Source: Halarsenatibacter sp964462585 (GTDB taxonomy: Bacteria > Bacillota > Halanaerobiia > Halanaerobiales > Halarsenatibacteraceae). Taken from it: 64,000 nucleotides of DNA. The stretch is taken from positions 74,197 through 138,196 of the forward strand of contig CAYXAK010000001.1 in the NCBI GenBank assembly GCA_964462585.1. The letters are read 5' to 3'. This document shows, piece after piece, positions 8,515 to 17,742 of the stretch (position 1 is its first letter; each line of letters begins with the position of its first letter). Made by a program: the position numbers and the translations under genes. The notes under the pieces were generated by a model. The model did not search any database, was not told where the DNA came from, and saw only the letters and a list, made by a program, of their open reading frames with translations.

Positions 8515-8994
8515 TCATGTATCCTCAGAATCATAAAATTTTTCCAGCTTTTCCAGGCGGGGATCGGTATCCTCCACTTCACAATCACAATCACCCTCAT
8601 TTAAATCCTGACCGCATATGCTGCAGATTCCCTCACAGTCCTTACGGCAGAGAGCTTTTATCGGTATGGCCAGGATAAGATTCTCCTGAATATATTCGCT
8701 TATATCCACTTCACCATAATCATCTATCTTTTCACGGGGAATTGTAAACTCCACATCTCTCTGTACCTTTCTGGTGAATTCTTTCAGACATCTGCTGCAT
8801 TCCAGCAGGAATTCACCCTTGATGCTGCCCGTAAAAAACAGCTCTTTTTCTTCACCGATGATGTCAAGATCAAGATCAAAAGACAGGGGCATCCTTATCT
8901 GTCTGCCCAGAAAGCTGATATCATCAGGATTGACGGAGGTTTTAAGGCTCAGGTAAGAGCTATCTTCTTTTAGCTGAGTCAGATTTAAAAGCAC
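8515..8994 (-). CDS. DUF177 (YceD/YlbN) family protein
   Basis: Member of the DUF177 family that almost always precedes rpmF and has been linked to 23S rRNA or large-subunit accumulation; the molecular role is not settled. It has ECSRCLKEF in the middle and a C-terminal CxxxCxxxCxxC-like cluster (CRKDCEGICSICGQDL) that could bind metal, then an acidic tail. I place the start at a GTG giving about 159 residues because GGAGGG lies upstream; an ATG five codons earlier is the alternative. Confidence 0.88.
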   Translation of the reverse strand: MLLNLTQLKEDSSYLSLKTSVNPDDISFLGRQIRMPLSFDLDLDIIGEEKELFFTGSIKGEFLLECSRCLKEFTRKVQRDVEFTIPREKIDDYGEVDISEYIQENLILAIPIKALCRKDCEGICSICGQDLNEGDCDCEVEDTDPRLEKLEKFYDSEDT

Positions 8995-9060
8995 TGTACT
9001 TCCCTCCATAATGACTGGCTTTTTGAAGGCTTAAGGCTATCTCGGTGCCAATCAAGAATA

Positions 9061-9090
9061 ATTATATTATACTGAGGACGCCCCTGTCAA
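9061..9090 (-). promoter_or_regulatory. Promoter of DUF177-rpmF
   Basis: Minus-strand TTGACA and TATAAT, both perfect consensus, separated by 18 bases and lying between ackA and the DUF177 gene. A second TATAAT overlaps at a 13-base spacing and is unlikely to be used with this -35. The -35 lies inside the inverted repeat CTGTCA-6-TGACAG (9084-9101), directly after the ackA stop. Confidence 0.75.
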
Positions 9091-9103
9091 GAAAATGACA
9101 GTT

Positions 9104-10303
9104 TTACTTAAGCCCGGCTATTTCGGCTGTATCCCTGGCTATAACCAGCTCTTCGTCGGTGGGGACTACAAAAACACTTACATCGGACTCAGAAGTTGAT
9201 ATTTCCACCTCTTCGCCCCTGGTATGATTTGCCTTTTCATCCAGTTCAAAGCCGAGATATTCCAGGCCTGAGAGCATCTCCTCTCTCAATCCGACAGCAT
9301 TTTCACCGATTCCGGCGGTAAAGACTATGGCATCAACACCGCCCATGGCAGCGGTATAGGCTCCTATATATTTTTTTACCCTGTAGGCGAAAACATCTCT
9401 GGCCAGCTGAGCCCTTTTATCACCTTCGGAGGCTGCTTCCTCAATATCGCGGGAATCGTTGCTGATGCCGGAAAGTCCCAGAAGACCGCTCTCTTTATTC
9501 ATAATGGAATCGATCTCATCCGGACTTAAATCCTCCCTCTTCTGCAGAAAGGGGACGATGGCAGGATCAAGATCTCCACATCTTGTTCCCATGACCAGGC
9601 CTTCCAGAGGAGTGAGCCCCATACTGGTATCGACCGATTTACCGTTCTTAACAGCGGCTACACTGGCACCATTGCCCAGATGACAGGTGATAATATTCAT
9701 ATCCTCAAGATCTTTGCCGGCCATATCAGCAGCTCTTTGAGCCACATATCTATGTGAGGTGCCGTGAAAACCGTATCTTCTTATGCCGTATTTTTTATAG
9801 TATTCGTAGGGAAGTGCGTATATATAGGCATGTTCGGGCATTGATTGATGGAAGGAGGTATCAAAGACTCCTATCTGAGGTGTCTCAGGCATAAGCTCCC
9901 TGCATACTCTTATACCCGCCAGATTGGGGGGATTGTGCAGTGGGGCCAGATCTGAAACCTCCTCCATCTTCTCTATAACCTCTTCAGTTATCTTTACAGA
10001 TCCTGAAAATTCCTCTCCACCGTGAACTACTCTGTGTCCAACAGCAGAGATCTCCTCCATATCCTCGATAACTCCCACTTCATCATCGAGAAGGGTATCC
10101 ATAATCAGATTGATGGCCTGGGAGTGATTTTCTATCTCCTCATCGATCCTCAGCTCATCCCGCCGGGAAAATTCCTGCTCCAGAAACGAACCATCGATGC
10201 CTATTCTCTCCACTATTCCTTTCACTAAAACCTCTTCTTCTTCCATATTGAAAAGCTGATATTTTACGGAAGAACTGCCGCTGTTGATGACAAGTACTTT
10301 CAT
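9104..10303 (-). CDS. ackA: Acetate kinase
   Basis: Interconverts acetyl phosphate and acetate with ATP formation, the energy-yielding end of acetate fermentation. The 399 residues include NSGSSSVKYQLF at the start, VHGGEEF, the acetate-kinase signature HLGNGASVAAVKNGKSVDTS, and GLTPLEGLVMGTRCGDLDP. An ATG follows AGGAGG. It is 38 bases downstream of pta, forming a pta-ackA pair next to tmcAL and the DUF177 gene. Confidence 0.97.
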   Translation of the reverse strand: MKVLVINSGSSSVKYQLFNMEEEEVLVKGIVERIGIDGSFLEQEFSRRDELRIDEEIENHSQAINLIMDTLLDDEVGVIEDMEEISAVGHRVVHGGEEFSGSVKITEEVIEKMEEVSDLAPLHNPPNLAGIRVCRELMPETPQIGVFDTSFHQSMPEHAYIYALPYEYYKKYGIRRYGFHGTSHRYVAQRAADMAGKDLEDMNIITCHLGNGASVAAVKNGKSVDTSMGLTPLEGLVMGTRCGDLDPAIVPFLQKREDLSPDEIDSIMNKESGLLGLSGISNDSRDIEEAASEGDKRAQLARDVFAYRVKKYIGAYTAAMGGVDAIVFTAGIGENAVGLREEMLSGLEYLGFELDEKANHTRGEEVEISTSESDVSVFVVPTDEELVIARDTAEIAGLK

Positions 10304-10341
10304 TAATTATTATACCTCCTGTTGTGATATATTAGAAATTA

Positions 10342-11337
10342 TTAATTACCGGCCTGGATGGTGGTTATGGCCACCAGATTGACTATGTCGCTGACAGAAC
10401 AGCCCCGTGAGAGATCATTTACGGGTTTGGCCATCCCCTGCAGAACCGGGCCTATGGCCTCTGCCCCTGCCAGCCTCTGCACCAGCTTGTAGCCGATATT
10501 CCCCGACTGTAAGTCTGGAAAGACCAGTACATTGGCCCTGCCCGCAACCTCGCTATCAGGTGCTTTCTGTTCTCCCACCTCTGGAACCAGGGCTGCATCG
10601 GCCTGAAGCTCTCCATCGACCTGCAATTCTGGCTCCAAAGTTTTTGCTCTTTCGGTCGCCTTCTGCACCTTCTCCACCAGTCTATGTTCTGCACTTCCGG
10701 CGGTGGAAAATGAGAGCATGGCGACTGCGGGTTCGATGCTCAAAAGAGTTCTGGTCGTGTGGGCTGTGCTGACGGCAATCTCACCCAGCACCTCTGCATT
10801 CACCTCAGGATTTACAGCACAATCAGCCATCACAAGTATTCCATCATGTCCAAACTCCTTTTTATCAAGCACCATAATGAAAGCTCCGGAGACGGCCTGA
10901 ATGCCGGGCTCGGTCTTTATTATCTGCAGTGCCGGCTTTAGAACATCGCCGGTGGGGTTTGCTGCCCCTGCAACCATGCCATCAGCATAACCGGACTCAA
11001 CCAGAAGTGCGGCAAAATAGAGGGGATCTCCCGCCAGATCATAGGCATCCCCCCTGCTTAAACCTTTATGTCTTCTCTTTTTATAGAGCAGTTCCCCCAG
11101 TTCAACTCTCCTCTGAGAATTCCGGGGATTATCAATCTGACAGTCATCAGCATCTAAATTTTGCTTTTCCAGCCCGGATTTAATTGAATCTCTCTCTCCC
11201 AGCAGAATTATATCTGCAATGCCCTCTGCCGAAATCTGGCCTGCTGCTTTTAAAACCCTCTCATCCTCTGCTTCAGGCAGGACCACTGTGCCCTCAGCTT
11301 TGCGAGCTTTTTCACGAAAGTCAGCAATCAAATCCAA
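10342..11337 (-). CDS. pta: Phosphate acetyltransferase
   Basis: Converts acetyl-CoA and phosphate to acetyl phosphate. The 331 residues are the short catalytic-domain form: VVLPEAEDERVLKAA near the start, LVESGYADGMVAGAANPTGDV, and C-terminal LVFPDLQSGNIGYKLVQRLAGAEAIGP. The start is a TTG behind GGAGGG. Transcription runs into ackA. The gene is divergent from tmcAL, whose product uses acetate, so the three form an acetate-related cluster. Confidence 0.96.
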   Translation of the reverse strand: MDLIADFREKARKAEGTVVLPEAEDERVLKAAGQISAEGIADIILLGERDSIKSGLEKQNLDADDCQIDNPRNSQRRVELGELLYKKRRHKGLSRGDAYDLAGDPLYFAALLVESGYADGMVAGAANPTGDVLKPALQIIKTEPGIQAVSGAFIMVLDKKEFGHDGILVMADCAVNPEVNAEVLGEIAVSTAHTTRTLLSIEPAVAMLSFSTAGSAEHRLVEKVQKATERAKTLEPELQVDGELQADAALVPEVGEQKAPDSEVAGRANVLVFPDLQSGNIGYKLVQRLAGAEAIGPVLQGMAKPVNDLSRGCSVSDIVNLVAITTIQAGN

Positions 11338-11454
11338 TAATTATCCCTCCATTTATTATGAGGTCTTTATTGATTCTTTATAATATACCAGCTTTAAAGC
11401 CCTGCTTGTGCTGTGAAATCTATTTTGATAAGATAGTACTGAATGCAGAAGATC

Positions 11455-11483
11455 TTTAGATCAGCACTATATCCTATTATAAT
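11455..11483 (+). promoter_or_regulatory. Possible promoter for tmcAL
   Basis: TTTAGA and TATAAT separated by 17 bases on the plus strand, about 65 bases upstream of the chosen tmcAL start. The -35 lies in a short inverted repeat (GATCT-TT-AGATC). The region is AT-rich; a clear minus-strand promoter for pta-ackA was not found in the same gap. Confidence 0.5.
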
Positions 11484-11548
11484 ATACAATATGCACCGGG
11501 AAAATTCCTTGTTAGATTTTGAATAAATTGTTCTTCTGGAGGAGGAAG

Positions 11549-12850
11549 ATGATGGCTGCTGCAGGTATAGTCACCGAATACAATCCTTTTCATAACGGTC
11601 ATCTCTATCATCTCAGAAAGAGCCGTGAGATAAGTTCTTCCGGGCGGATAATTGCTGTCATGAATGGAAATTTCACCCAGCGGGGTGAGCCCGCCTGTCT
11701 GGACAAATGGCTCAGAGCCGAGATGGCGGTAAAAGCCGGTGTGGACCTTGTCCTGGAACTTCCGGTTTATTCAGGAGTCCGCAGTGCTCATTATTTTGCT
11801 CAGGGAGCTGTGAGGACACTGGCCGCCACAGGTGTTGTCAATAAGATTGTCTTCGGCAGTGAGAGCGGTGAGATCGATACTCTCCTGCAGATAGCTGATA
11901 TTCTGGCCCGGGAGCCCCGGGCCTTTCGAGACATTTTTCACGAATATCTGCGGCGGGGAGAGTCATATGCCAGAGCCCGGACCCGGGCCGTAAATGAATA
12001 TATCAGCAGGTATAAAGATAAGAACTTTGATCTCTCCTCACAGGAAAATTCTCTCCAGTCCCCGGGGGATATATTATCATCTCCCAACAATATCCTGGGG
12101 GTTGAATATATCAAAAATATAATCAGAGATGATCTGGAGATCAAACCGGCAGCAATCAAGCGTCGGCAGGCCTCCTACCATGAAAAAACTGCCGGCCCCG
12201 GTAAAATTGCCAGTGCAACAGCCATCAGAAAGCTCCTCTGCGAAAAAGGGGTGGAAGAAACCGCTGCCTATCTTCCCGAACACTCCCGGGCCGTTCTAAA
12301 AAAGGCAGTTGAGGAAAACAAAGCTCCCCTGAAAGTTGCAAAATTTAAAAATATGGCCCTGCTCAATCTGCGCCGATCAATCCGGTCTGAACTGATAAAC
12401 TGTCCCGCTCTGTCGGAGAATATAGTGAATACAATTCTATCCCGACAGCAAAAAGGAGATAATTACCAGACACTCATTGACAAAACCACAAGCCGAAATC
12501 AACCTTCCGCCCGCATAAGAAGGGGAGTGCTGCAGGCCCTTCTCAGATTCGATGAGATGATTAAAGCCGGTCTGGATGAAGAATTTAAGCCCGGATATTT
12601 GAGGGTGCTGGCCCTGGGCGGAGAGGGGGAGGAGCTGCTGTCAGAGCTCGATGAAAAGGCAGAGCTGCCGGTTATTACCAATCCCTCCCAGCTCATAGGG
12701 GAGGTAGATTTCTCCAGGGAAAAGCCTGAAGAGCTGCATATGAGCCTTGATATACTGGCCAGCGATATCTATTCTCTGCTCTACCCCGGTCAGGAGCAGA
12801 GAAAAACATCTCTGGATTTTTTCACACCTTTAATCAAGCACACTTCGTAG
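11549..12850 (+). CDS. tmcAL: tRNA(Met) cytidine acetate ligase
   Basis: Activates acetate with ATP and acetylates C34 of elongator tRNA-Met (B. subtilis YlbM/TmcAL family). The N-terminal nucleotidyltransferase motif is GIVTEYNPFHNGHLYHL, followed by MNGNFTQRGEPACLDKW. About 433 residues. The start is at paired ATG codons (11549 or 11552) behind GGAGGAGG; the longer in-frame reading from a TTG at 11519 has no ribosome site. It is one of three plus-strand genes and its end overlaps the convergent ylbL gene by 21 bases. Confidence 0.93.
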   Translation: MMAAAGIVTEYNPFHNGHLYHLRKSREISSSGRIIAVMNGNFTQRGEPACLDKWLRAEMAVKAGVDLVLELPVYSGVRSAHYFAQGAVRTLAATGVVNKIVFGSESGEIDTLLQIADILAREPRAFRDIFHEYLRRGESYARARTRAVNEYISRYKDKNFDLSSQENSLQSPGDILSSPNNILGVEYIKNIIRDDLEIKPAAIKRRQASYHEKTAGPGKIASATAIRKLLCEKGVEETAAYLPEHSRAVLKKAVEENKAPLKVAKFKNMALLNLRRSIRSELINCPALSENIVNTILSRQQKGDNYQTLIDKTTSRNQPSARIRRGVLQALLRFDEMIKAGLDEEFKPGYLRVLALGGEGEELLSELDEKAELPVITNPSQLIGEVDFSREKPEELHMSLDILASDIYSLLYPGQEQRKTSLDFFTPLIKHTS

Positions 12851-13891
12851 CTCCTCCACAATTTGAGAAAATTTATCTCCTGATATAACCGAAATACCGC
12901 TGTCATCGGCCCTCATCCTGGCCTCCTCCTCATTGTCCGGAGATGTGATGAAATATCCGGCGGACTCTTTCACCGCAGCCGCTACTTTAAGATCTGTGCC
13001 CGCCACCCGGGAGATATTGCCGTGGTGATCTATCTCACCTGAGCCGGCGATTTTTTGGCCTGAAGTAAGATCCTCTTCTGTGAGCTGATTGTAGATCTCC
13101 AGAGCGAACATTATTCCTGCCGAGGGGCCGACAAGATCCCTTTCGGCAAATCGCACCAGCTCCGGCATACTGTATTCCAGGCCGGCGGTGGTTATCATTA
13201 TTCCAAGAGAGGCCTGCCCCGGTCTATCGTGATGTTCGTATGTCGATATCTCTTCAGTCAGCTCCTCATCTTCCCTCTTTATCTTCAGCCTGACCGCCTC
13301 CCCGATTTCTCTGTCGGAGATGATATCTACAGCTTCTGTCGCCATCTCTATCTCTCGACCGTTTATAGCAGTTATGATATCACCGGTTTTGAGATATCCT
13401 TCGGCCGGGCTGTCATCCAGGATATCTATCACTTCCACACCTATGCCTTTTATGCTCACATCAAAACCGACCTCTCTATAGGCAACAGCCTGAGCCTCAA
13501 GCTGGCTTTCCTCCATCAGCCTGGCCATCAAACCCACATATTCTTCTTCCGTCATACCCGGAGGCACGGAAGCTTCAACAGGTGTGAGCTCCGAATCCCG
13601 CTCCACGGGCATGAGGACAAACTGAAATACATCCCACAGTGAAGCTCTTCTCTGACCTACAGAGGTCAGATAGAAACTGCCCCAGTCATCCTGACGATAG
13701 CTGTCTTCAACCTCTATAATCTCGTGCAGAGCAAGAGGCGGACCAGGCTCTATCAGATAATAGCCTGAGGGTATGAAGTTAAAGGCCACAAAAAGCAGCA
13801 GAAGTCCTGCGATAATTATTCGGTACACCGGCAGTCTTCTTTTCCTGCTCTCCCGCCCGGATTCAGTGTGATCGGGCATCTCCTCTTCCAT
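12830..13891 (-). CDS. PDZ domain / Lon-type membrane-anchored serine protease (YlbL/SepM family)
   Basis: Predicted membrane-anchored protease. One transmembrane segment (about residues 25-45) precedes a PDZ-like domain (VIDILDDSPAEGYLKTGDIITAI) and a Lon S16-type domain with the Ser of VGPSAGIMFALE and the Lys of AGTDLKVAAAV as the expected Ser-Lys dyad. Relatives process pheromone peptides (SepM) or help degrade cell-division inhibitors after DNA damage (YlbL); the substrate here is unknown. The start is the ATG behind AGGTG. It is convergent with tmcAL, as ylbL and ylbM are neighbours in Bacillus. Confidence 0.9.
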   Translation of the reverse strand: MEEEMPDHTESGRESRKRRLPVYRIIIAGLLLLFVAFNFIPSGYYLIEPGPPLALHEIIEVEDSYRQDDWGSFYLTSVGQRRASLWDVFQFVLMPVERDSELTPVEASVPPGMTEEEYVGLMARLMEESQLEAQAVAYREVGFDVSIKGIGVEVIDILDDSPAEGYLKTGDIITAINGREIEMATEAVDIISDREIGEAVRLKIKREDEELTEEISTYEHHDRPGQASLGIMITTAGLEYSMPELVRFAERDLVGPSAGIMFALEIYNQLTEEDLTSGQKIAGSGEIDHHGNISRVAGTDLKVAAAVKESAGYFITSPDNEEEARMRADDSGISVISGDKFSQIVEELRSVLD

Positions 13892-13972
13892 AGCATTCAC
13901 CTGCTTTCATGGCTGTTATATTCTTGAATCGAATCATATTGATGTGATATATAGTTTAATTCAAAACAGATT

Positions 13973-15592
13973 TTAATATATCGCTACCTGACCGTCTGCC
14001 CTCGGTTCGCTGGCTCCAAATATGCTTTTCTCCTCCAGATCGGCAAGTACTATCTGTCCTCTGCCAAATCCACCTCTCTGCCAGGAGATCTCAACTTCAT
14101 GTCCCCTGCGGGAGAGTGAACGGGCGAAACTGGCAGAATAACCGGGCTCGAGAAGGAGTTTTTTGTCCTGCTGCCAGCGCCAGCGCGGGGCATCGAGAGC
14201 TTCCTGAGGATTCATCTCATAATCTATCATATTCTGTATAACCTGGACATGGCCCTGGGGCTGCATGAATCCTCCCATAACACCAAAAGGACCTTCAAAC
14301 CTGCCTTCATCGGAACGATAAAATCCCGGTATTATTGTGTGATAGGGCTTTTTCCCGGGAGCAGGCTGATTGCTGGATTCGCTGTCAGGCACAAAATTAT
14401 GGCCCCTGTTATGGAGGGCAATACCGGTTTTCGGTATGACAATGCCCGAGCCGAAGCCGGTGAAATTGCTCTGAATGAAAGAAATTGAATTTCCTCTATC
14501 ATCTGCCACCGCCAGATATACTGTTCCACTCCTGTCTATCTCTGCAGGTTCAGGAGTGAGCGCTTTCTCCCCAATCATCCCCCTCCTTCTCTCTATATAA
14601 TCATCTTCAAGCAGTCTTGCGGGGGAAATTTTCATCTTCTGGGGGTCACCTATATATTTTTTTCCATCAGCAAAGGACTGTTTGAGAGCCTCTACTGTCA
14701 GATGATTTTCCTCAGGATCATAAAAATCATGATATTTCCAGGCAGAGATGATCTTCAGGGTCTGCAGGGCTATAAGGCCCTGGCCATTGGGCGGCAGCTC
14801 ATATATTTTGTGCCCTCGATAGTCTATCTGAAGGGGATTGACAGGTTCCGGGGAATATTTCTCTAAATCCTCTTCGGCAAGGTAGCCGCCGCTCCTTTCG
14901 GCATATGTCAGTATCCTATCAGCTAGCTCACCCTGATAAAAATCCTCCACACCTCTTTCTGCCAGTTTTTTTAGTGTTTCAGCCTGATCCTGATTCCGCC
15001 AGATCTCTCCGGCGGAGGGAGGCTCTCCCTTCTCTGTAAAACAATCGAGAAAGAGCTTTCGCTTCTCACCCTCTAAGTTCTCTGCATATTTCTCCACCGC
15101 TCTCTCCCAGTGGTAGGCAACGACAGGAGAAACCGGAAAACCATCCCGGGCAAACTCCATAGCCGGACCGAGCAGTTCGGTCCAGTCCAGTTCAGCGAGA
15201 TTTTCCTTGATATATTTCCAGCCGGCAATCTGAGCGGGAACCGTCACACCTTCCCAGCCATAGGGGCCCAATTTTTCCTCTGAATCCATCTTTTTTTGCA
15301 GCAAATCACGGGGATAGCCACGGGGGAGCCAGCCGGAAGCATTGAGACCTTTTATCTCACCTCCATGGGAAAAAAGGGCAAAACAATCACCTCCCAGACC
15401 GTTTGAAGTGGGCTCCACCACGGTCAGGGCAGCAGCTGTGGCCAGAGCGGCATCAAAAGCATTGCCTCCCTTCTGCAGCATCCTCAAACCAGCACCGGCA
15501 GCCAGCGGTTGAGAGGTAGCAACTGCACCCCTTTTGCCCATGATGACCTGGCGCTGAGAAGAAAAACGCTGGCTGTGAAAATTAAAATTCAT
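13973..15592 (-). CDS. Gamma-glutamyltransferase family protein
   Basis: N-terminal-nucleophile hydrolase family; members transfer or hydrolyse gamma-glutamyl groups of glutathione-like compounds, and some are acylases. The 539 residues have the proenzyme layout: GKRGAVATSQPLAAGAGLRMLQKGG-type start, GLGGDCF near 65, and the predicted self-cleavage site before T357 in RSGTVYLAVADDRGNSISF. No signal peptide is visible, so a cytoplasmic enzyme is likely, unlike classic exported GGT. It begins directly after the sensor kinase stop, so it is probably co-transcribed with the two-component genes. Substrate specificity cannot be read from the sequence. Confidence 0.85.
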   Translation of the reverse strand: MNFNFHSQRFSSQRQVIMGKRGAVATSQPLAAGAGLRMLQKGGNAFDAALATAAALTVVEPTSNGLGGDCFALFSHGGEIKGLNASGWLPRGYPRDLLQKKMDSEEKLGPYGWEGVTVPAQIAGWKYIKENLAELDWTELLGPAMEFARDGFPVSPVVAYHWERAVEKYAENLEGEKRKLFLDCFTEKGEPPSAGEIWRNQDQAETLKKLAERGVEDFYQGELADRILTYAERSGGYLAEEDLEKYSPEPVNPLQIDYRGHKIYELPPNGQGLIALQTLKIISAWKYHDFYDPEENHLTVEALKQSFADGKKYIGDPQKMKISPARLLEDDYIERRRGMIGEKALTPEPAEIDRSGTVYLAVADDRGNSISFIQSNFTGFGSGIVIPKTGIALHNRGHNFVPDSESSNQPAPGKKPYHTIIPGFYRSDEGRFEGPFGVMGGFMQPQGHVQVIQNMIDYEMNPQEALDAPRWRWQQDKKLLLEPGYSASFARSLSRRGHEVEISWQRGGFGRGQIVLADLEEKSIFGASEPRADGQVAIY

Positions 15593-16978
15593 CTATATCT
15601 CCCTCCCTGCAGGCAGAATCAGCAGAAATTCTGTGCCCTCTTCTCCGCTGTTGACCTCGATCTCACCTTCCATGGCCTCTACCAGCTCCTTAACTATTGC
15701 AAGTCCCAGACCGGTCCCTCCCGTTTCCCGTGAGCGGGAGCTATCGGTGCGATAAAACCTCTCAAAGATCAGCTCCTGCTCACCCGGAGGGATACCGATA
15801 CCGGTATCTCTTACTTTGAGTTTTAATTTGCCGTCATCTCCGGCAGCTCTGACCTCAATTTCTCCGCCGGGCTCTGAATATTTTATGGCATTTGATATCA
15901 GGTTTTCCAGCACGGTTCTCAGAGCTTCTCTGTCCTGCACAATTTCGCTGTTCTCAAGGTCCAGCTCAAAATTAAGTTTTAATCTGCTCTCACCTGCTTT
16001 TGTCACAAATCTCCTTCTCAGTTTCTGAAACAGCACTCTCAGGTCGATCTTTTCGGGCTCCAGATTCTGTGCTTTCTTCTCCGCTGCCGTCAGCTCTTCA
16101 AACCTCTCCGTAAGCTGGATCAGTCTCCGAACTTCCTCTTCCAGCCCCTGCCTGGTTTTTTTATCCCAGGTCATCATGCCGTCGGAGAGGGCTTCCAGAT
16201 AATTTTTTAAATTGCCCAGAGGGGTGCGCATCTCGTGGCTTATATCTGAAACAGATTGTCTGCGAACTCTTTCCAGATATTTTAAACGATCACTCAGGGA
16301 ATCGATAGCACCGGCAAGACTCTGGAATTCCACGCCCTTCTCCAGGGGCACATTTACATCATATTCTCCTTCTTCAATTTTTTCAACAGCAGCCACCAGC
16401 TTCTCTATAGGTTTTGTATGCCTTTTGACAAGGCCAAAGATCAAAAGCCCGGCCATAAAGATCAAAAGGGCGGCAAGGGGGATAAGAAATCTGTTTATGT
16501 TTCTGCGCAGTCTCTCTGTCTGAGCATCAATCTCCTGCAGAACTGCTGCCTGCCCATCATCCTCTGGCCAGTAAAAAAAGCCGAATTCTTCTCCATCTAT
16601 CTCAACTCTCAGGCCCTCTTCTATGACCTCTGTCATCGCAGCCGGACCCCGCTCCTCCATCATCCTGTGGCCTCTTTCAGCGGGCATTCTCATATTTCTC
16701 ATATGATGATCTTCCATATGATTCCTGTCAGGTATATATTCAATATTGTTTTCGGAGGCAAAGTCCCTGATCATCATCTGCACCTGGGACCTGCTGCCCG
16801 TCTCCTCGTAGATTGTTTCTGCCCGGGCCAGAAATTCATCCAGCTCTCTGGCTGATTCATCCAGCCTGTATTGAGAAAAATAGCGTTCAAAACCTATATT
16901 GAATACAACCGCCACGCTGATTACAGTGATGATGATGATCGCCATTACTCCCAGAAAAATCTTAAGCTTAAGACTCAT
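15593..16978 (-). CDS. Sensor histidine kinase with Met/His-rich extracytoplasmic loop
   Basis: Membrane sensor kinase of 461 residues: a first transmembrane segment (about 7-29), an extracytoplasmic loop (30-160), a second segment (161-184), HAMP, then HisKA with the phosphorylated His in SDISHEMRTPLG (H248) and a HATPase domain (NLISNAIKYS, DTGIGIPPGE, GTGLGLAIVKELVEA). Between residues 87 and 107 ten of 21 residues are Met or His, suggesting a soft-metal ligand cluster. The start overlaps the response regulator by 11 bases. The signal is inferred; no metal transporter is adjacent. Confidence 0.93.
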   Translation of the reverse strand: MSLKLKIFLGVMAIIIITVISVAVVFNIGFERYFSQYRLDESARELDEFLARAETIYEETGSRSQVQMMIRDFASENNIEYIPDRNHMEDHHMRNMRMPAERGHRMMEERGPAAMTEVIEEGLRVEIDGEEFGFFYWPEDDGQAAVLQEIDAQTERLRRNINRFLIPLAALLIFMAGLLIFGLVKRHTKPIEKLVAAVEKIEEGEYDVNVPLEKGVEFQSLAGAIDSLSDRLKYLERVRRQSVSDISHEMRTPLGNLKNYLEALSDGMMTWDKKTRQGLEEEVRRLIQLTERFEELTAAEKKAQNLEPEKIDLRVLFQKLRRRFVTKAGESRLKLNFELDLENSEIVQDREALRTVLENLISNAIKYSEPGGEIEVRAAGDDGKLKLKVRDTGIGIPPGEQELIFERFYRTDSSRSRETGGTGLGLAIVKELVEAMEGEIEVNSGEEGTEFLLILPAGREI

Positions 16979-17669
16979 CGTCGATCTCGCTCCTGCTCAG
17001 CCTGTAGCCCATACCGTAAACGGTTTCTATCAGCTCATCTCTTTCTATATTCAGTTTCTGCCGCAGATTTTTAATATGCACATCTATGGTGCGGTCATAA
17101 CCTTCATAATCCAGACCCAGCACCCTGTCAACGAGCTGCTCCCTGCTCAAAACCTGCCCTGCATGCTTGATAAAGGTATGGAGCAGTTTAAACTGGGTGG
17201 ATGTCAGCTCAACTTTCTCATCTTCCAGATAGACCTCCCGGGCCTGAGGGTATACCTTGAGAGAATGCCGGGGAAGTTCGATTGTCTTCTCATTTTCCAT
17301 CACAATTCCGGCTCTCTTCAATACGGCCTTTACCCTGGCCACAAGCTCTCTGGGGCTGAAGGGTTTTACCAGATAATCATCAGCACCACGCTCAAATCCT
17401 GCCACACGTTCTTCTTCATTGCTGCGGGCTGTGAGCATAATTATAGGCAGATCCGACCTCTCCCTCACTGTCCCGGCTATCTCTTCGCCTGAAGTGCCCG
17501 GCAGCATCAAATCCAGCACCAGAAGATCAAATTCTTCGGCAAATATTCTCTCCAGAGCTTTATCGCCCCTGGAGATGGTGATGACTTCAAAGCCTTCCTC
17601 CTCCAGATAACTGCGAACCACTTCTCTAACTTTTTTTTCATCATCGACAACCAAAATTTTTGCCGTCAT
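16968..17669 (-). CDS. OmpR/PhoB-family response regulator
   Basis: DNA-binding regulator partner of the adjacent kinase. The 233 residues contain a receiver domain with acidic pair DD at 9-10, phospho-acceptor D53 in LVLDLMLPG, the Thr of MLTAR and the Lys of LVKPF, then a winged-helix domain (about 130-230) with LTSTQFKLLHTF and DRTIDVHIKNLRQKL. It is the first gene of the RR-kinase-GGT unit and follows the terminator of the upstream dehydratase gene, so it probably has its own promoter, though I did not find a clear one. Confidence 0.95.
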   Translation of the reverse strand: MTAKILVVDDEKKVREVVRSYLEEEGFEVITISRGDKALERIFAEEFDLLVLDLMLPGTSGEEIAGTVRERSDLPIIMLTARSNEEERVAGFERGADDYLVKPFSPRELVARVKAVLKRAGIVMENEKTIELPRHSLKVYPQAREVYLEDEKVELTSTQFKLLHTFIKHAGQVLSREQLVDRVLGLDYEGYDRTIDVHIKNLRQKLNIERDELIETVYGMGYRLSRSEIDDES

Positions 17670-17688
17670 ACCTCTCTAACCTCACTTT

Positions 17689-17717
17689 AAAAAGGGACCA
17701 GAGCTGGGCTGGCCCCT
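17689..17717 (-). terminator. Intrinsic terminator after the threonine-dehydratase-like gene
   Basis: Minus-strand stem of 9 bp (AGGGGCCAG/CTGGTCCCT, one G-T wobble), 7-base loop, then TTTTT. It lies between the dehydratase stop and the response regulator start, separating the two transcripts. Confidence 0.75.
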
Positions 17718-17742
17718 CAAATTATCCTTCTTTATTACTGTG

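Noticed and set aside
16899..17492. Plus-strand open frame of 197 codons opposite the two-component genes
   Set aside because: Antisense to well-defined kinase and regulator domains; no plausible start signal or family features.
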